Positions 38,284-50,468 of a stretch of DNA of 64,000 bases are shown piece after piece. The stretch covers positions 2,170,001 to 2,234,000 of the forward strand of contig NZ_CP084296.1 of NCBI RefSeq assembly GCF_020271745.1. Direction: 5' to 3'. How positions within the stretch are numbered: position 1 is the first letter of the stretch; each line of letters starts with the position of its first letter. Source of the DNA: Providencia alcalifaciens. Its GTDB lineage: Bacteria; Pseudomonadota; Gammaproteobacteria; Enterobacterales; Enterobacteriaceae. Both the position numbers and the translations under genes were made by a program. The notes beneath the pieces are model-generated. The model saw only the letters and a program-made list of their open reading frames with translations. It made no database searches and was not told the origin of the DNA.

Positions 38284-38754
38284 ATGTCTACTCAAATACA
38301 GGCGCAGAGTTCTGTTTTACTGCATTTCACTCTGAAATTAGAAGATGGCTCCACGGCGGATTCTTCTCACGCACAAGGAAAGCCTGCGTTGTTTGCTCTC
38401 GGAAATGATTCACTGTCGCCAGAATTAGAAGCACAACTTATTGGGCTATCTGAAGGTGAAAAGAAAACATTTTCCTTAGCAGGGGATACGGTATTCGGGA
38501 AACATAATCCAGACTTAGTGCAATACTTTTCATTGCGTGATTTTATGGAAACAGGGATCCCTGAAATTGGCACCATCATGCTGTTTACGGGCATGAATGG
38601 GAGCGAAATGCCGGGCGTCGTGAAAGCTATCGAAGGGGAATCAATTACCGTTGATTTTAACCATCCTCTTGCTGAGCAACAAATTACCTTTGAAATTGAA
38701 GTGCTAGAAATAGACCCACAATTGGAGAGTCACCATGCAAATATTAATGGCTAA
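38284..38754 (+). CDS. fkpB: FKBP-type peptidyl-prolyl isomerase FkpB
   Basis: The 156-aa product matches FkpB/SlpA (149 aa in E. coli): [36 protein letters not shown] and a flap insert with an ENLGP-type region typical of SlyD-like FKBPs, but without the His-rich tail of SlyD. It is a cytosolic proline isomerase. The gene overlaps ispH by 20 bases, as in E. coli. Confidence 0.94.
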   Translation: MSTQIQAQSSVLLHFTLKLEDGSTADSSHAQGKPALFALGNDSLSPELEAQLIGLSEGEKKTFSLAGDTVFGKHNPDLVQYFSLRDFMETGIPEIGTIMLFTGMNGSEMPGVVKAIEGESITVDFNHPLAEQQITFEIEVLEIDPQLESHHANING

Positions 38755-39688
38755 TCCTCGTGGATTTTGTGCGGGTGTTGACCGTGCAATCAGTATTGTT
38801 GAACGCGCTTTAGAAATTTATGGCGCTCCGATTTATGTTCGCCATGAAGTGGTGCACAACCGCTATGTGGTTGATGATTTACGTCAGCGTGGCGCTATCT
38901 TCATTGAAGAAATCTCTGAAGTTCCTGATGGCTCTATTTTAATTTTTTCAGCCCATGGCGTTTCACAAGCCATTCGCCAAGAAGCCCGTTCCCGCGATTT
39001 AACCATGCTATTTGATGCCACCTGCCCATTAGTGACCAAAGTACATATGGAAGTGGCTCGTGCAAGCCGTAAAGGTAAAGAAGCGATTTTAATCGGTCAC
39101 GCAGGGCACCCTGAAGTTGAAGGGACAATGGGGCAATACAACAATCCTGAAGGGGGAATGTATCTTGTTGAAAGCCCAGAAGACGTTTGGAATCTACAGG
39201 TAAAAGATGAAAACAACCTGAGTTTTATGACGCAAACGACGCTTTCAGTGGATGATACCTCCGATGTGATTGATGCACTCACTCGTCGATTCCCAAATAT
39301 TGTGGGACCTCGTAAAGACGATATTTGCTATGCAACGACGAACCGCCAAGAAGCCGCGCGTGAGTTAGCGGAGAAAGCCGATATCGTGTTAGTCGTCGGT
39401 TCGAAAAATTCGTCAAACTCAAACCGTTTAGCTGAATTAGCTTCTCGGATGGGGAAAGCCGCATTTCTGATTGATGGCGCTGAAGATATTCAAACCAATT
39501 GGTTAAAAGATAAGAAAATTATCGGATTAACTGCAGGGGCATCCGCGCCGGATATTTTAGTCCGCCAAGTGATTGATAGGCTTAAAGAGTTGGGCGCAGA
39601 CTCCGTGGTTGAACTACAAGGACGAGAAGAGAATATCGTTTTTGAAGTACCAAAAGAGTTGCGTGTGGACGTTAAAGAGATCAACTAA
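38735..39688 (+). CDS. ispH: 4-hydroxy-3-methylbut-2-enyl diphosphate reductase
   Basis: The 317-aa protein carries the three iron-sulfur cysteines at C12 ([13 protein letters not shown]), C97 ([12 protein letters not shown]) and C198 ([11 protein letters not shown]), plus the EEHG-like HEVVHN and [10 protein letters not shown] motifs. It makes IPP and DMAPP in the last step of the MEP pathway. It overlaps fkpB; GGAGAG within fkpB is its ribosome site. Confidence 0.97.
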   Translation: MQILMANPRGFCAGVDRAISIVERALEIYGAPIYVRHEVVHNRYVVDDLRQRGAIFIEEISEVPDGSILIFSAHGVSQAIRQEARSRDLTMLFDATCPLVTKVHMEVARASRKGKEAILIGHAGHPEVEGTMGQYNNPEGGMYLVESPEDVWNLQVKDENNLSFMTQTTLSVDDTSDVIDALTRRFPNIVGPRKDDICYATTNRQEAARELAEKADIVLVVGSKNSSNSNRLAELASRMGKAAFLIDGAEDIQTNWLKDKKIIGLTAGASAPDILVRQVIDRLKELGADSVVELQGREENIVFEVPKELRVDVKEIN

Positions 39689-39707
39689 CACATTGATTTT
39701 ATTATTA

Positions 39708-39740
39708 TAGTAGCGGCTGGTTTAGCCGCTGCTATTTTTT
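39708..39740 (+). terminator. ispH terminator
   Basis: Stem TAGTAGCGGCT / AGCCGCTGCTA (11 bp with one G-T pair) with a 5-base loop and a T run, 19 bases after the ispH stop. rihC, present here in E. coli, is absent. Confidence 0.88.
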
Positions 39741-39813
39741 GTTTTTTCAGCATTCCATTCTATCTCAATACAATTTTTTCTGATAATCATCCCCCTCTCT
39801 ACGGTTTTATTAA

Positions 39814-40734
<921 letters not shown>

Positions 40735-41181
40735 TTTTATTTAAATAATTTCTTGTTTAAAATCAGGTGGCTTCAAATGAAGTCTCTGATTTATTTGTCT
40801 GTTTTTTGAAAATTATATTCAAATTGTTTTTTATTGTCATTTTCTTGGTGTTTTTTCTCTTTTTTATTCAAAAATTGCACTTTGTATCCTGCCTTGTCTG
40901 CGCTATTATCCATTTTGCACTTTTCTTCGCTATTAACCGTTTGCGTTTTTAACTATGAATAGATATTTCATTAGTCTGCTATAGAAAAAATAGGTAAGAA
41001 TGCAAAAAAGTAAGCTAAAAGTGAAAAAAATGCATTTTTTTCTAGACAAGACTCTATCCCATCATTAGAATGCGCGCAATTTGCCAAAAATTTGCTTAAA
41101 AACTCATTTTGGCATTGATTTAGATCGCAAAATCTGAATTAATATGCAAAAAATATGATTGATTATTCTCCGGAGGATGTT
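40735..41181. other. 447-bp carAB upstream region
   Basis: This AT-rich region must hold the carAB promoters. A PurR-like site at 40931 is listed separately. A 61-codon frame at 40767-40952 reads as Phe/Leu-rich sequence from a T-rich strand and is not accepted. Two TGAA-N7-TTCA sequences (near 40807 and 40966) resemble ARG boxes but have one base too many between half-sites. Confidence 0.5.
40931..40946 (-). promoter_or_regulatory. Candidate PurR operator upstream of carA
   Basis: On the minus strand ACGCAAACGGTTAATA matches the PurR consensus ACGCAAACGTTTNCNT in its left half (ACGCAAACG) and TT core. PurR control of carAB is known in E. coli. The right half is weak. Confidence 0.4.
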
Positions 41182-42345
41182 TTGATTAAGTCAGCTATAT
41201 TGGTTCTGGAAGACGGAACCCAATTCCACGGGCGCGCCATTGGTGCTGAAGGGGCCGCTATTGGAGAAGTCGTTTTCAATACTTCAATGACCGGATATCA
41301 AGAAATAATTACTGACCCTTCCTATTCCCGCCAAATTGTTACTCTCACTTATCCCCATATTGGTAATGTCGGCACTAATGCTGATGACGAAGAATCTCCA
41401 AACGTACACGCTCAAGGCCTTATCATTCGCGACTTACCATTAATCTACAGTAACTTTCGTGGTCAGGAAGGCTTGTCTGAATATCTGAAACGTCACAATG
41501 TGGTGGCTATCGCCGATATCGACACACGTAAATTAACCCGCCTGCTAAGAGAAAAAGGCGCACAAAACGGTTGTATCATCGCAGGGGATAACCCAGATGC
41601 AGCGCTGGCTTTAGAAAAGGCACGCAGCTTCTCAGGTTTAAATGGCTTAGATTTAGCAAAAGAAGTTTGTACCAAAGAGATTTACAGCTGGACTCAACGC
41701 TCTTGGAACTTAGAAGAAGGGCAACCAACAGCAAGCAAAGAAGATGAGCTGCCATTACACGTCGTTGCTTACGATTTTGGCGCAAAGCGCAATATTCTGC
41801 GTATGTTAGTTGACCGCGGTTGCCGCTTAACCGTGGTGCCAGCAACAACACCAGCAGAAACGGTATTAGCGATGAACCCAGATGGAATTTTCTTATCAAA
41901 CGGTCCTGGTGACCCAGCCCCTTGTGACTATGCTATCAATGCCATCCAAGAATTCTTAAAAACTGAGATTCCAGTATTTGGTATCTGCTTGGGGCACCAA
42001 TTGCTGGCATTAGCAAGCGGCGCCAATACTGTGAAGATGAAGTTTGGTCACCATGGTGCTAACCACCCAGTTAAAGATTTAGACAAAGACGTGGTGATGA
42101 TCACGGCTCAAAACCACGGTTTTGCGGTTGATGAATCTACACTACCCGACACATTGCGTGTGACACACAAATCGCTGTTTGATGGCACTTTACAAGGTAT
42201 CCATCGCACAGACAAACCTGCATTCAGTTTCCAAGGTCACCCAGAAGCCAGTTCTGGTCCTCATGATGCTGCAGGTCTTTTTGACCACTTTATTGATTTA
42301 ATCAACGAATACCGTCAAAACACACCACGTTCAAACGCAAAATAA
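41182..42345 (+). CDS. carA: Carbamoyl-phosphate synthase small (glutaminase) subunit
   Basis: The product is 387 aa from TTG 41182, the conserved unusual start of E. coli carA; GGAGG is eight bases upstream, and the ATG at 41155 precedes that ribosome site. The class I glutamine amidotransferase triad is visible: C269 in VFGICLGHQ, then HGFAVDE and [10 protein letters not shown] with His and Glu. It supplies ammonia from glutamine to CarB for arginine and pyrimidine synthesis. Confidence 0.96.
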   Translation: MIKSAILVLEDGTQFHGRAIGAEGAAIGEVVFNTSMTGYQEIITDPSYSRQIVTLTYPHIGNVGTNADDEESPNVHAQGLIIRDLPLIYSNFRGQEGLSEYLKRHNVVAIADIDTRKLTRLLREKGAQNGCIIAGDNPDAALALEKARSFSGLNGLDLAKEVCTKEIYSWTQRSWNLEEGQPTASKEDELPLHVVAYDFGAKRNILRMLVDRGCRLTVVPATTPAETVLAMNPDGIFLSNGPGDPAPCDYAINAIQEFLKTEIPVFGICLGHQLLALASGANTVKMKFGHHGANHPVKDLDKDVVMITAQNHGFAVDESTLPDTLRVTHKSLFDGTLQGIHRTDKPAFSFQGHPEASSGPHDAAGLFDHFIDLINEYRQNTPRSNAK

Positions 42346-42359
42346 TCGGGAGCAAGAAA

Positions 42360-45300
42360 ATGGCAAAACGTACAGATATTAAAAGCATTCTGATCCTCGG
42401 TGCGGGCCCGATTGTTATCGGCCAAGCGTGTGAGTTTGACTATTCAGGTGCGCAAGCATGTAAAGCACTGAGAGAAGAAGGCTACCGCGTTATTCTGGTG
42501 AACTCGAACCCAGCGACTATCATGACTGACCCTGAAATGGCAGATGCAACTTACATTGAACCAATTCACTGGGAAGTGGTACGTAAAATCATTGAAAAAG
42601 AGCGCCCAGATGCAGTATTACCCACCATGGGTGGACAAACCGCGCTGAACTGCGCCCTTGAACTTGAACGTCAAGGTGTACTCGCTGAATTTGGCGTGAC
42701 TATGATTGGTGCGACTGCGGACGCGATTGATAAAGCAGAAGACCGTCAACGCTTTGATAAAGCAATGAAAAAAATCGGTTTAGGCACGGCGCGTTCAGGT
42801 ATCGCACACACCATGGAAGAAGCCAACGCCGTTGCTGATGATGTTGGTTTCCCGTGTATTATTCGTCCATCTTTCACCATGGGTGGTTCCGGTGGCGGTA
42901 TCGCGTATAACCGTGAAGAATTTGAAGAAATCTGTACTCGTGGTTTAGATTTATCCCCAACTAACGAACTGTTAATCGATGAGTCGTTAATTGGTTGGAA
43001 AGAGTACGAAATGGAAGTGGTCCGCGATAAGAAAGATAACTGTATTATCGTCTGCTCCATTGAAAACTTCGACGCAATGGGAATTCATACCGGTGACTCC
43101 ATCACTGTCGCCCCTGCGCAAACGCTGACGGATAAAGAATACCAAATCATGCGTGATGCCTCGATGGCAGTACTGCGTGAAATCGGTGTTGAAACCGGGG
43201 GCTCTAACGTTCAGTTCGCGGTTAACCCGAAAGATGGCCGCTTAATCGTTATCGAGATGAACCCGCGTGTTTCTCGCTCATCCGCACTCGCGTCAAAAGC
43301 AACGGGCTTCCCAATTGCTAAAATCGCTGCCAAATTAGCGGTCGGTTATACTCTCGATGAGCTGATGAATGACATCACAGGCGGTCGTACCCCTGCGTCA
43401 TTTGAGCCGTCAATCGACTATGTTGTGACCAAAATACCTCGCTTTAACTTCGAAAAATTTGCGGGAAGCAATGACCGTCTGACCACCCAAATGAAATCAG
43501 TGGGTGAGGTGATGGCTATCGGTCGCACATTCCAAGAATCTATGCAAAAAGCACTGCGTGGTCTGGAAGTGGGCGCAACGGGCTTCGACCCGAAAGTGAG
43601 CCAGGATGACCCAGAATCGTTAACTCGCATTCGCCGTGAGCTGAAAGATGCTGGCTCTGACCGTATTTGGTACATCGCCGATGCATTCCGCGCAGGCTTA
43701 TCGGTAGACGGTATCTTCAACCTGACTAATATTGACCGCTGGTTCTTAGTGCAAATTGAAGAACTGGTGCGCTTAGAAAACGAAGTGGCAGAGTTAGGTA
43801 TCAACGGTCTGACTAAAGATTTCTTACGCCAACTGAAGCGCAAAGGTTTTGCAGATGCGCGTCTGGCAAGTTTAGTGGGCGTGTCTGAAGCGGAATTACG
43901 TAAATTACGCCAAGGTTATGATTTACATCCAGTTTATAAGCGTGTAGATACTTGTGCGGCAGAGTTTGCGACCGACACGGCATATATGTACTCCACTTAT
44001 GAAGATGAATGCGAATCGAATCCGAACAACGATAAGCCAAAAATTATGGTATTAGGTGGCGGTCCAAACCGTATCGGACAAGGTATCGAATTTGACTACT
44101 GCTGCGTACACGCCTCATTAGCGCTGCGTGAAGATGGTTATGAAACCATCATGGTCAACTGTAACCCAGAAACCGTTTCAACAGACTATGATACCTCTGA
44201 CCGCCTCTATTTCGAGCCAGTGACACTGGAGGATGTATTAGAAATCGTCCGCATCGAACAGCCGAAAGGGGTGATTGTTCAGTACGGCGGTCAAACCCCA
44301 CTGAAATTAGCGCGTGCATTAGAAGCTGCGGGTGTACCGGTTATTGGTACTAGCCCTGATGCGATTGACCGTGCAGAAGACCGTGAGCGTTTCCAGCAAG
44401 CCGTTAACCGCTTAAACCTGAAGCAACCACAAAATGCGACCGTAGCAACTATCGAGCAAGCTGTTGAAAAAGCGGCAGGCATCGGTTACCCGCTGGTGGT
44501 TCGTCCATCTTATGTACTGGGCGGTCGTGCGATGGAAATCGTCTATGACGAAATCGACCTGCGTCGCTACTTCCAAACGGCGGTGAGTGTGTCTAACGAT
44601 GCGCCAGTCTTATTAGACCGCTTCCTTGATGATGCGATTGAAGTTGACGTAGATGCAATCTGCGACGGCGAAATGGTGCTGATTGGCGGTATTATGGAGC
44701 ACATTGAGCAAGCGGGTGTTCACTCTGGTGACTCAGCATGCTCACTGCCAGCTTACACATTAAGCCAAGAAATTCAGGATGTGATGCGTGAACAAGTGCG
44801 CAGCCTGGCATTTGAATTGCGCGTTCGCGGTCTGATGAACGTCCAGTTCGCGGTGAAGAACAATGAAGTGTACTTGATTGAAGTGAACCCGCGTGCAGCA
44901 AGAACGGTGCCGTTTGTTTCTAAAGCAACAGGCGTACCACTAGCGAAAGTTGCCGCGCGTGTTATGGCGGGTCAAACACTGACTCAGCAAGGTGTGACTG
45001 AAGAAATCATTCCGCCTTACTACTCAGTCAAAGAAGTGGTTCTGCCATTCAACAAGTTCCAAGGTGTTGACCCAATCCTCGGGCCAGAAATGCGCTCAAC
45101 GGGTGAAGTGATGGGTGTTGGTCGCACATTTGCTGAAGCATTTGCTAAAGCGATGTTAGGCAGTAACTCAACCATGAAGAAATCCGGTCGCGCACTGTTG
45201 TCTGTTCGTGAAGGTGATAAAACGAAAGTTGTTGATTTAGCAGCGAAACTGCTGAAACACGGTTTTGAGTTAGACGCAACTCACGGAACGGCGATTGTCC

Positions 45301-45581
45301 TGGGTGAAGCGGGTATCAACCCTCGTCTAGTGAACAAGGTTCACGAAGGTCGCCCACACATTCAAGACCGTATTAAGAATGGTGAGTATAACTACATCGT
45401 GAATACCACGGCGGGTCGCCAAGCGATTGAAGATTCAAAACTCATTCGTGGCAGCGCACTGCGTTACAAAGTTCACTATGATACAACCCTCAACGGTGGC
45501 TTTGCGACGGCGTTATCTCTGAGCGCAGACCCAACGGATAAAGTGATTTCTGTACAAGAGATGCACGCATTAATTAAATAA
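42360..45581 (+). CDS. carB: Carbamoyl-phosphate synthase large subunit
   Basis: The product is 1073 aa, the E. coli length. It has two homologous ATP-grasp halves: [19 protein letters not shown] near residue 12 and [19 protein letters not shown] near residue 562. The C-terminal MGS-like domain (about 935-1073) binds allosteric effectors. It makes carbamoyl phosphate from ammonia, bicarbonate and ATP. It lies 14 bases after carA with a GGGAGCA ribosome site. Confidence 0.98.
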   Translation: MAKRTDIKSILILGAGPIVIGQACEFDYSGAQACKALREEGYRVILVNSNPATIMTDPEMADATYIEPIHWEVVRKIIEKERPDAVLPTMGGQTALNCALELERQGVLAEFGVTMIGATADAIDKAEDRQRFDKAMKKIGLGTARSGIAHTMEEANAVADDVGFPCIIRPSFTMGGSGGGIAYNREEFEEICTRGLDLSPTNELLIDESLIGWKEYEMEVVRDKKDNCIIVCSIENFDAMGIHTGDSITVAPAQTLTDKEYQIMRDASMAVLREIGVETGGSNVQFAVNPKDGRLIVIEMNPRVSRSSALASKATGFPIAKIAAKLAVGYTLDELMNDITGGRTPASFEPSIDYVVTKIPRFNFEKFAGSNDRLTTQMKSVGEVMAIGRTFQESMQKALRGLEVGATGFDPKVSQDDPESLTRIRRELKDAGSDRIWYIADAFRAGLSVDGIFNLTNIDRWFLVQIEELVRLENEVAELGINGLTKDFLRQLKRKGFADARLASLVGVSEAELRKLRQGYDLHPVYKRVDTCAAEFATDTAYMYSTYEDECESNPNNDKPKIMVLGGGPNRIGQGIEFDYCCVHASLALREDGYETIMVNCNPETVSTDYDTSDRLYFEPVTLEDVLEIVRIEQPKGVIVQYGGQTPLKLARALEAAGVPVIGTSPDAIDRAEDRERFQQAVNRLNLKQPQNATVATIEQAVEKAAGIGYPLVVRPSYVLGGRAMEIVYDEIDLRRYFQTAVSVSNDAPVLLDRFLDDAIEVDVDAICDGEMVLIGGIMEHIEQAGVHSGDSACSLPAYTLSQEIQDVMREQVRSLAFELRVRGLMNVQFAVKNNEVYLIEVNPRAARTVPFVSKATGVPLAKVAARVMAGQTLTQQGVTEEIIPPYYSVKEVVLPFNKFQGVDPILGPEMRSTGEVMGVGRTFAEAFAKAMLGSNSTMKKSGRALLSVREGDKTKVVDLAAKLLKHGFELDATHGTAIVLGEAGINPRLVNKVHEGRPHIQDRIKNGEYNYIVNTTAGRQAIEDSKLIRGSALRYKVHYDTTLNGGFATALSLSADPTDKVISVQEMHALIK

Positions 45582-45601
45582 TCATTAATTCGATGATTAT
45601 T

Positions 45602-45635
45602 AACCCCAGTGGTGTTATTGCCACTGGGGTTTTTT
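45602..45635 (+). terminator. carAB terminator
   Basis: Stem AACCCCAGTGG / CCACTGGGGTT (11 bp, perfect) with an 8-base loop and a T run, 20 bases after the carB stop. It marks the border between the conserved backbone and the catabolic island. Confidence 0.92.
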
Positions 45636-45674
45636 ATGAAAACTAAAAATGATTTTTTATCTTAATAAGGCTGA

Positions 45675-46292
45675 CTAAATGCTTGCTGCTTCAGCGATAA
45701 GCTTACCGAGGTCTTCCCATTGTTCGTTATCGATCAAATTAGTCGGAACCATCCAAGACCCACCACATACAATGACCGAAGATAATGAATTATATTGGTG
45801 GATATTTTCTGTATTAATTCCTCCTGTAGGCATAAAACGAACGGGATAAACAGCCCCTAAAGCTTTGAGCATAGATATACCTCCAGAAGCTTCTGCTGGA
45901 AAGAATTTTAATGTGGTCAGATTAAATTCAAGAGCTTGTTCAACTAAGCTTGGATTATTCACACCAGGGATGATTGGGATATTTTTTTGTTGGCAGTAGC
46001 TGACAATTTTAGGATTAAACCCTGGACTAACAATAAAATTGACACCGGCATCAATAGCAAGATCAACTTGTTGGGGGGTTAAAACAGTACCTGCGGCAAT
46101 CAGTAAATCTGGATAGGCAGCTCGCATATTTTTAATCGCATCAACGGCGGCATCAGTACGAAAGGTGACTTCGGCACAAGGTAAACCATTTTCCACTAAT
46201 GCTTTGGCAATTTGAGCGCCGTGTTTGGCATGATTGATAGTGATCACGGGCACGACGCTGAGTGCGGTTAATTTTTCAATGAGTTGGTTCAT
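45675..46292 (-). CDS. kdgA: 2-dehydro-3-deoxy-6-phosphogluconate (KDPG) aldolase
   Basis: This 205-aa class I aldolase of the Eda family has the catalytic Glu in AEVTFRT (E41), phosphate-binding Arg (R45) and Schiff-base lysine K129 in TTLKFFPAEASGG. It splits KDPG into pyruvate and glyceraldehyde-3-phosphate, the last uronate step. It lies 23 bases after kdgK on the same strand. It is likely dedicated to this island; a housekeeping eda may exist elsewhere. GalNAc-derived products would use kbaYZ instead. Confidence 0.9.
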   Translation of the reverse strand: MNQLIEKLTALSVVPVITINHAKHGAQIAKALVENGLPCAEVTFRTDAAVDAIKNMRAAYPDLLIAAGTVLTPQQVDLAIDAGVNFIVSPGFNPKIVSYCQQKNIPIIPGVNNPSLVEQALEFNLTTLKFFPAEASGGISMLKALGAVYPVRFMPTGGINTENIHQYNSLSSVIVCGGSWMVPTNLIDNEQWEDLGKLIAEAASI

Positions 46293-46315
46293 TGGGTATC
46301 CTTTTTATCTTTTGC

Positions 46316-47248
46316 TCAGTCAATTGTTGGCATTGCATCTAGTGGAATGATAGCGCCCCGGTGTTGGATAACGGTTCCAGCTAATAAATGCCCCATTTTT
46401 GCTGCCTCTTCTGGGGATGCGCCGAGAATTCGACGGGCTAAATATCCTGCACTAAATGAGTCTCCCGCCGCGGTTGTATCTATGATGTGGTCAATTTGAT
46501 TGGCAGCAATACTAATGCAGTAGTTATCAATGATGACGAAACAGTCATCTCCCCCGCGTTTAATCACAATTTCTGGTACCCCGTATTGTTGTGTACGAGC
46601 GATGGTGCCACTTTCATGTTCATCGCCGTATAACAGTTTTTCATCATCGAAGGTGAGAAATGCAATATCTGTGAGATTCAGTATCTGTTGATAAACTTGC
46701 TTGGCAGTCTCTGATGAAGACCAAAGTGTAGGGCGATAATTATTATCAAATACCACTTTAACCCCATGATTTTTGGCTTCTTTGAGTATGGAGAATAAGA
46801 GTTGGCGCGTCTCTTCGGGTAAAATGGCCAAGCTGATACCGCTTAGATAAATATAATTTTGCTGATTAAGCCGCTGCTGAGTTTGTTCTTGGGTTCGATC
46901 ATTGAGCCAAAACTTCGCCGCAGAATTATCTCTCCAATAGAAAAAATGTCGCTCACCATCAGAGGATGTTTCAATCAAATACATCCCTGGTAGAGACTCT
47001 TCAGAAATAAAAACATCATCGGTATTTATCCCCTCTTTTTTCCAACTTTCAATCATCTGCTGACTGAATGGATCTTTACCTAATCCCGTTATATATCGGG
47101 TTGTGACGTCGTGATCTTTTGTTAGGCGGGATAGGTATAATGCTGTGTTGAGGGTATCCCCTCCAAAAGTTTGTTTGTAAAGTTCATCTGATTTTTGTAG
47201 CTCAACCATGCACTCGCCAATAACGGCAACCTGTAGATGTGTATTCAT
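46316..47248 (-). CDS. kdgK: 2-dehydro-3-deoxygluconate (KDG) kinase
   Basis: The PfkB-family kinase is 310 aa from ATG 47248 (GCAGGTGA upstream); the E. coli KdgK is 309 aa. Motifs are AVIGECMVELQ, FGGDTLNTALYLSRL near residue 29, FDNNYRPTLW near 160 and the PfkB signature DTTAAGDSFSAGYLARR near 250. It phosphorylates KDG, the product of KduI/KduD. The sequence favours KdgK over tagatose-6-P kinase. Confidence 0.9.
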   Translation of the reverse strand: MNTHLQVAVIGECMVELQKSDELYKQTFGGDTLNTALYLSRLTKDHDVTTRYITGLGKDPFSQQMIESWKKEGINTDDVFISEESLPGMYLIETSSDGERHFFYWRDNSAAKFWLNDRTQEQTQQRLNQQNYIYLSGISLAILPEETRQLLFSILKEAKNHGVKVVFDNNYRPTLWSSSETAKQVYQQILNLTDIAFLTFDDEKLLYGDEHESGTIARTQQYGVPEIVIKRGGDDCFVIIDNYCISIAANQIDHIIDTTAAGDSFSAGYLARRILGASPEEAAKMGHLLAGTVIQHRGAIIPLDAMPTID

Positions 47249-47346
47249 TTTTATCACCTGCGTGATTACATTTTTTGTTAATTTAAGGCAGATCATTAGG
47301 TAATAAGCAAAGACAACATATTGTCTTCACTTATTTTTTTGCAGGC

Positions 47347-47925
47347 TTAAAGGTAGGTCAGTGGCCAGTGTTTAAAATAAATGTGCTTAGCTTGCCAATC
47401 CACCTTTTCATGATTATCACTGAGTAAATGGTGTGCAACGGTAAATGCGAATTCAAAACTGACGCCTAACCCTTTTGCACTAATAAATTTTCCATCGACC
47501 ACAACATCTTGATCAACATAGACCCCATCATCGAATTTATCTGCAAGTTTATCGCCAGTACTGTATTGGCGACCTTCGAGTAAATGATGTGCAGCAAGCA
47601 CTTTAGCGCCAGAAGAACACAGTGCGCAAATGTATTTATCTTCGTGAATATGTCGACGAATAAAGTCAATAACATCATTATTAGTGCAAAGCCTATCAGT
47701 GCCTTTTGGGCCACCAGGCATCATGATAGCGTCATAAGTGTGAGATAATTTTTCACTTAGCCGGAAATCGGCACTAATTTTTGTTCCAAAATAGGTGTTT
47801 AAAACTAAGCTATTCATACACGAAAGGACATCAACATGGATATCCAATCGACGCATAATATCGATAAAAACAACGGCTTCTCCCTCTTCAAAGCCATCCG
47901 CGAGTAAAACAGCAACTTGTTTCAT
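47347..47925 (-). CDS. DJ-1/PfpI family protein
   Basis: This 192-aa protein has the DJ-1 fold markers: the conserved Glu in LLADGFEEGEAV near residue 14, MMPGGPKGTD, and the nucleophile cysteine in YICALCSSGAKVLA near residue 102. It has a second Cys three residues before it. It resembles YajL/ThiJ-type proteins, which are described as chaperones, deglycases or glyoxalases. It lies between kbaY and kdgK in the island, a context that suggests protection from a reactive keto-uronate or dicarbonyl. No signal peptide is present. The function is not settled. Confidence 0.78.
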   Translation of the reverse strand: MKQVAVLLADGFEEGEAVVFIDIMRRLDIHVDVLSCMNSLVLNTYFGTKISADFRLSEKLSHTYDAIMMPGGPKGTDRLCTNNDVIDFIRRHIHEDKYICALCSSGAKVLAAHHLLEGRQYSTGDKLADKFDDGVYVDQDVVVDGKFISAKGLGVSFEFAFTVAHHLLSDNHEKVDWQAKHIYFKHWPLTYL

Positions 47926-47972
47926 GGTATTCCTTGCATCGTGAGATGTATGTAACTTGATTATTGATGGAG

Positions 47973-48836
<864 letters not shown>

Positions 48837-48840
48837 TTAT

Positions 48841-48855
48841 CTTTCATTTGATTTC
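48841..48855 (+). promoter_or_regulatory. Candidate AgaR operator before kbaY
   Basis: CTTTCATTTGATTTC differs by one base from the complement of 53806-53820 before agaR. It lies 14 bases upstream of the kbaY start. More CTTTC/GAAAG units follow (GAAAGAAATAGAAAG, CTTTCTTTTCGAAAG), as in known AgaR-controlled regions. Confidence 0.6.
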
Positions 48856-48940
48856 GATATATGATAATCGAAAGAAATAGAAAGTTAAAAGATCTAAATC
48901 ACATTTATTCCTTTCTTTTCGAAAGTCAATGAAAGTTAAG

Positions 48941-50416
48941 CTAAAAATAATGCGACATTTTAGAGCTATAACTGGTGATACCTTTACGTAACAGATTGTT
49001 TTTCGGTCTTCTTGATTGACCTATCAAGCTCTCAATGACTTTTTGTGTACAAGATTGCAGTTCTAATCGACGTGTTAGCGGGTTTTGCTGATGGGTATAT
49101 TCCTCACGAAATATCACTGTGACTTCTTGGGTTTCTTGGACACCAATCACTGAGGCTTTGATGGCTGGTATTTCGAAATGAAAGTCAAATTTTTCGATAG
49201 GCAGAGGATTGGCTAAAGCCTCCCAGAGATCGATTCGCTGACCACAATAGAACGCAATAATGACGGCTCTTAATGACCAAAAACTGCTAGCTGGGCCACT
49301 GTAATTATCGACTAACCGAGGGTCATCACTGAATAATCCTTGTGTTGGAGCTCCCGCTTGAAATGCCCCATGGTTAATGAAATAGCGTAGCGTATTTTCT
49401 AAGGCACTTTTTGCTTCTCCCACTGTGACGGATGAACAGCCTAAATCCACGCCAGCGATAAGCGGCGCGGAAACGGCCAGTCGGTAACATGCACTGCGTC
49501 CAAAAAAAGGAATACCAGTCGGCGTCATAAAATGCAGGTAATATTGATTAAATTGATTTAGTGATTGTTGAATAAAATCAGTATCAAAGTCAGGAGAAAT
49601 TTGGTTAAGCCAATAGAGTGAGTAGTAAAAGCCCCAAGCGTTATAGTAATCAAAATTACCTTTTGCACCATCTCGGAACCAGCCATCTCCGACATAAAAT
49701 GCTTTAATTCTATCGTAGCGCCATTTGGCAATATGGTCGATTCCAGTCAAGTCGCGAATAACAAATTGGACCAAGAGAGGGAACAAATGCCAATTATTAT
49801 CGACAATCTCACAATGATTAACTTGCTCAAACCATGAGATGATTTGTTGCTGCAATCCGGCCTCTAGTTTATCCCAAACCCACTCTTTACTGAGCCATAA
49901 TGTCAGTGCTAAATCGGCAGATTCACAAATTTTTTGGTCATAGTTTTCAAGTTTTCCCCAGTAGCCTTTGTGGGTTGGGTCGGTACCGTGAATAAAAGCT
50001 TGGCGGATCATATCGCTGATATGAATAGGCTGTAAATTTAAGCCATTCAGCCTTTCTTGACGGCTATGGATTAACCACGCCGCGAATAAAGGAAGTACTC
50101 GGCTTACTCCCTCTAATGCATCAGTACGGACGGTTTGCTGTCCAGGACGACCGGGATAATAGGCATGGGTATAGTCCCAAATTTGATAATGAGAAAAAGC
50201 TTCCGCAATGTAACGGACAAGAATTTCACAAAGAGATGAAAGTGATTGGTGGCTATCTTGAAAAACTTGCATAACAAACTCATCATGACGCCGATAAGCG
50301 GATTTACGAACGAATTTTCGGATGATGTTTTCTTTAAATAATTTCTTATAGAGATGAAAGTCTGGATGTTCGTAAGGCAGTTTTGGTCGTTCGGTTGGGA
50401 TAAGTGATGTGGTCAT
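48941..50416 (-). CDS. DUF2264 protein in a glycan-degradation operon
   Basis: The 491-aa protein belongs to DUF2264 as judged by NNWHLFPLLVQ near residue 205, FYVGDGWFRDGAKG near 240 and YYNAWGFYYSLYWLNQ near 259. The Trp- and Tyr-rich helical sequence suggests an alpha/alpha toroid like GH88/GH105 enzymes. There is no signal peptide, so it should be cytosolic. It follows the sulfatase by 52 bases. A role in uronyl hydrolysis or as a glycosidase is plausible; I recall that DUF2264 proteins may be a CAZy glycosidase family but cannot confirm it here. Confidence 0.8.
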   Translation of the reverse strand: MTTSLIPTERPKLPYEHPDFHLYKKLFKENIIRKFVRKSAYRRHDEFVMQVFQDSHQSLSSLCEILVRYIAEAFSHYQIWDYTHAYYPGRPGQQTVRTDALEGVSRVLPLFAAWLIHSRQERLNGLNLQPIHISDMIRQAFIHGTDPTHKGYWGKLENYDQKICESADLALTLWLSKEWVWDKLEAGLQQQIISWFEQVNHCEIVDNNWHLFPLLVQFVIRDLTGIDHIAKWRYDRIKAFYVGDGWFRDGAKGNFDYYNAWGFYYSLYWLNQISPDFDTDFIQQSLNQFNQYYLHFMTPTGIPFFGRSACYRLAVSAPLIAGVDLGCSSVTVGEAKSALENTLRYFINHGAFQAGAPTQGLFSDDPRLVDNYSGPASSFWSLRAVIIAFYCGQRIDLWEALANPLPIEKFDFHFEIPAIKASVIGVQETQEVTVIFREEYTHQQNPLTRRLELQSCTQKVIESLIGQSRRPKNNLLRKGITSYSSKMSHYF

Positions 50417-50437
50417 ATAGGTTCTCTACTCTATCAA

Positions 50438-50459
50438 GTACGCACATCCTTGTGCGTAC
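50438..50459 (-). other. Hairpin between sulfatase and DUF2264 genes
   Basis: Stem GTACGCACA / TGTGCGTAC (9 bp, perfect) with a 4-base loop, 10 bases after the sulfatase stop on the minus strand, without a T run. It probably stabilises or partly terminates the sulfatase mRNA. Confidence 0.55.
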
Positions 50460-50468
50460 GTTTTAGTA

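Noticed and set aside
40767-40952. 61-codon Phe-rich frame before carA
   Set aside because: GTG start without ribosome site; composition follows the T-rich strand.
40805-40985. ARG boxes upstream of carA
   Set aside because: TGAA and TTCA half-sites are 7 bases apart instead of 6 in both candidates.
46316-47248. Tagatose-6-phosphate kinase as function of the PfkB kinase
   Set aside because: FGGDTLNTALYLSRL and the overall sequence match KdgK; the idea is kept only as a test.
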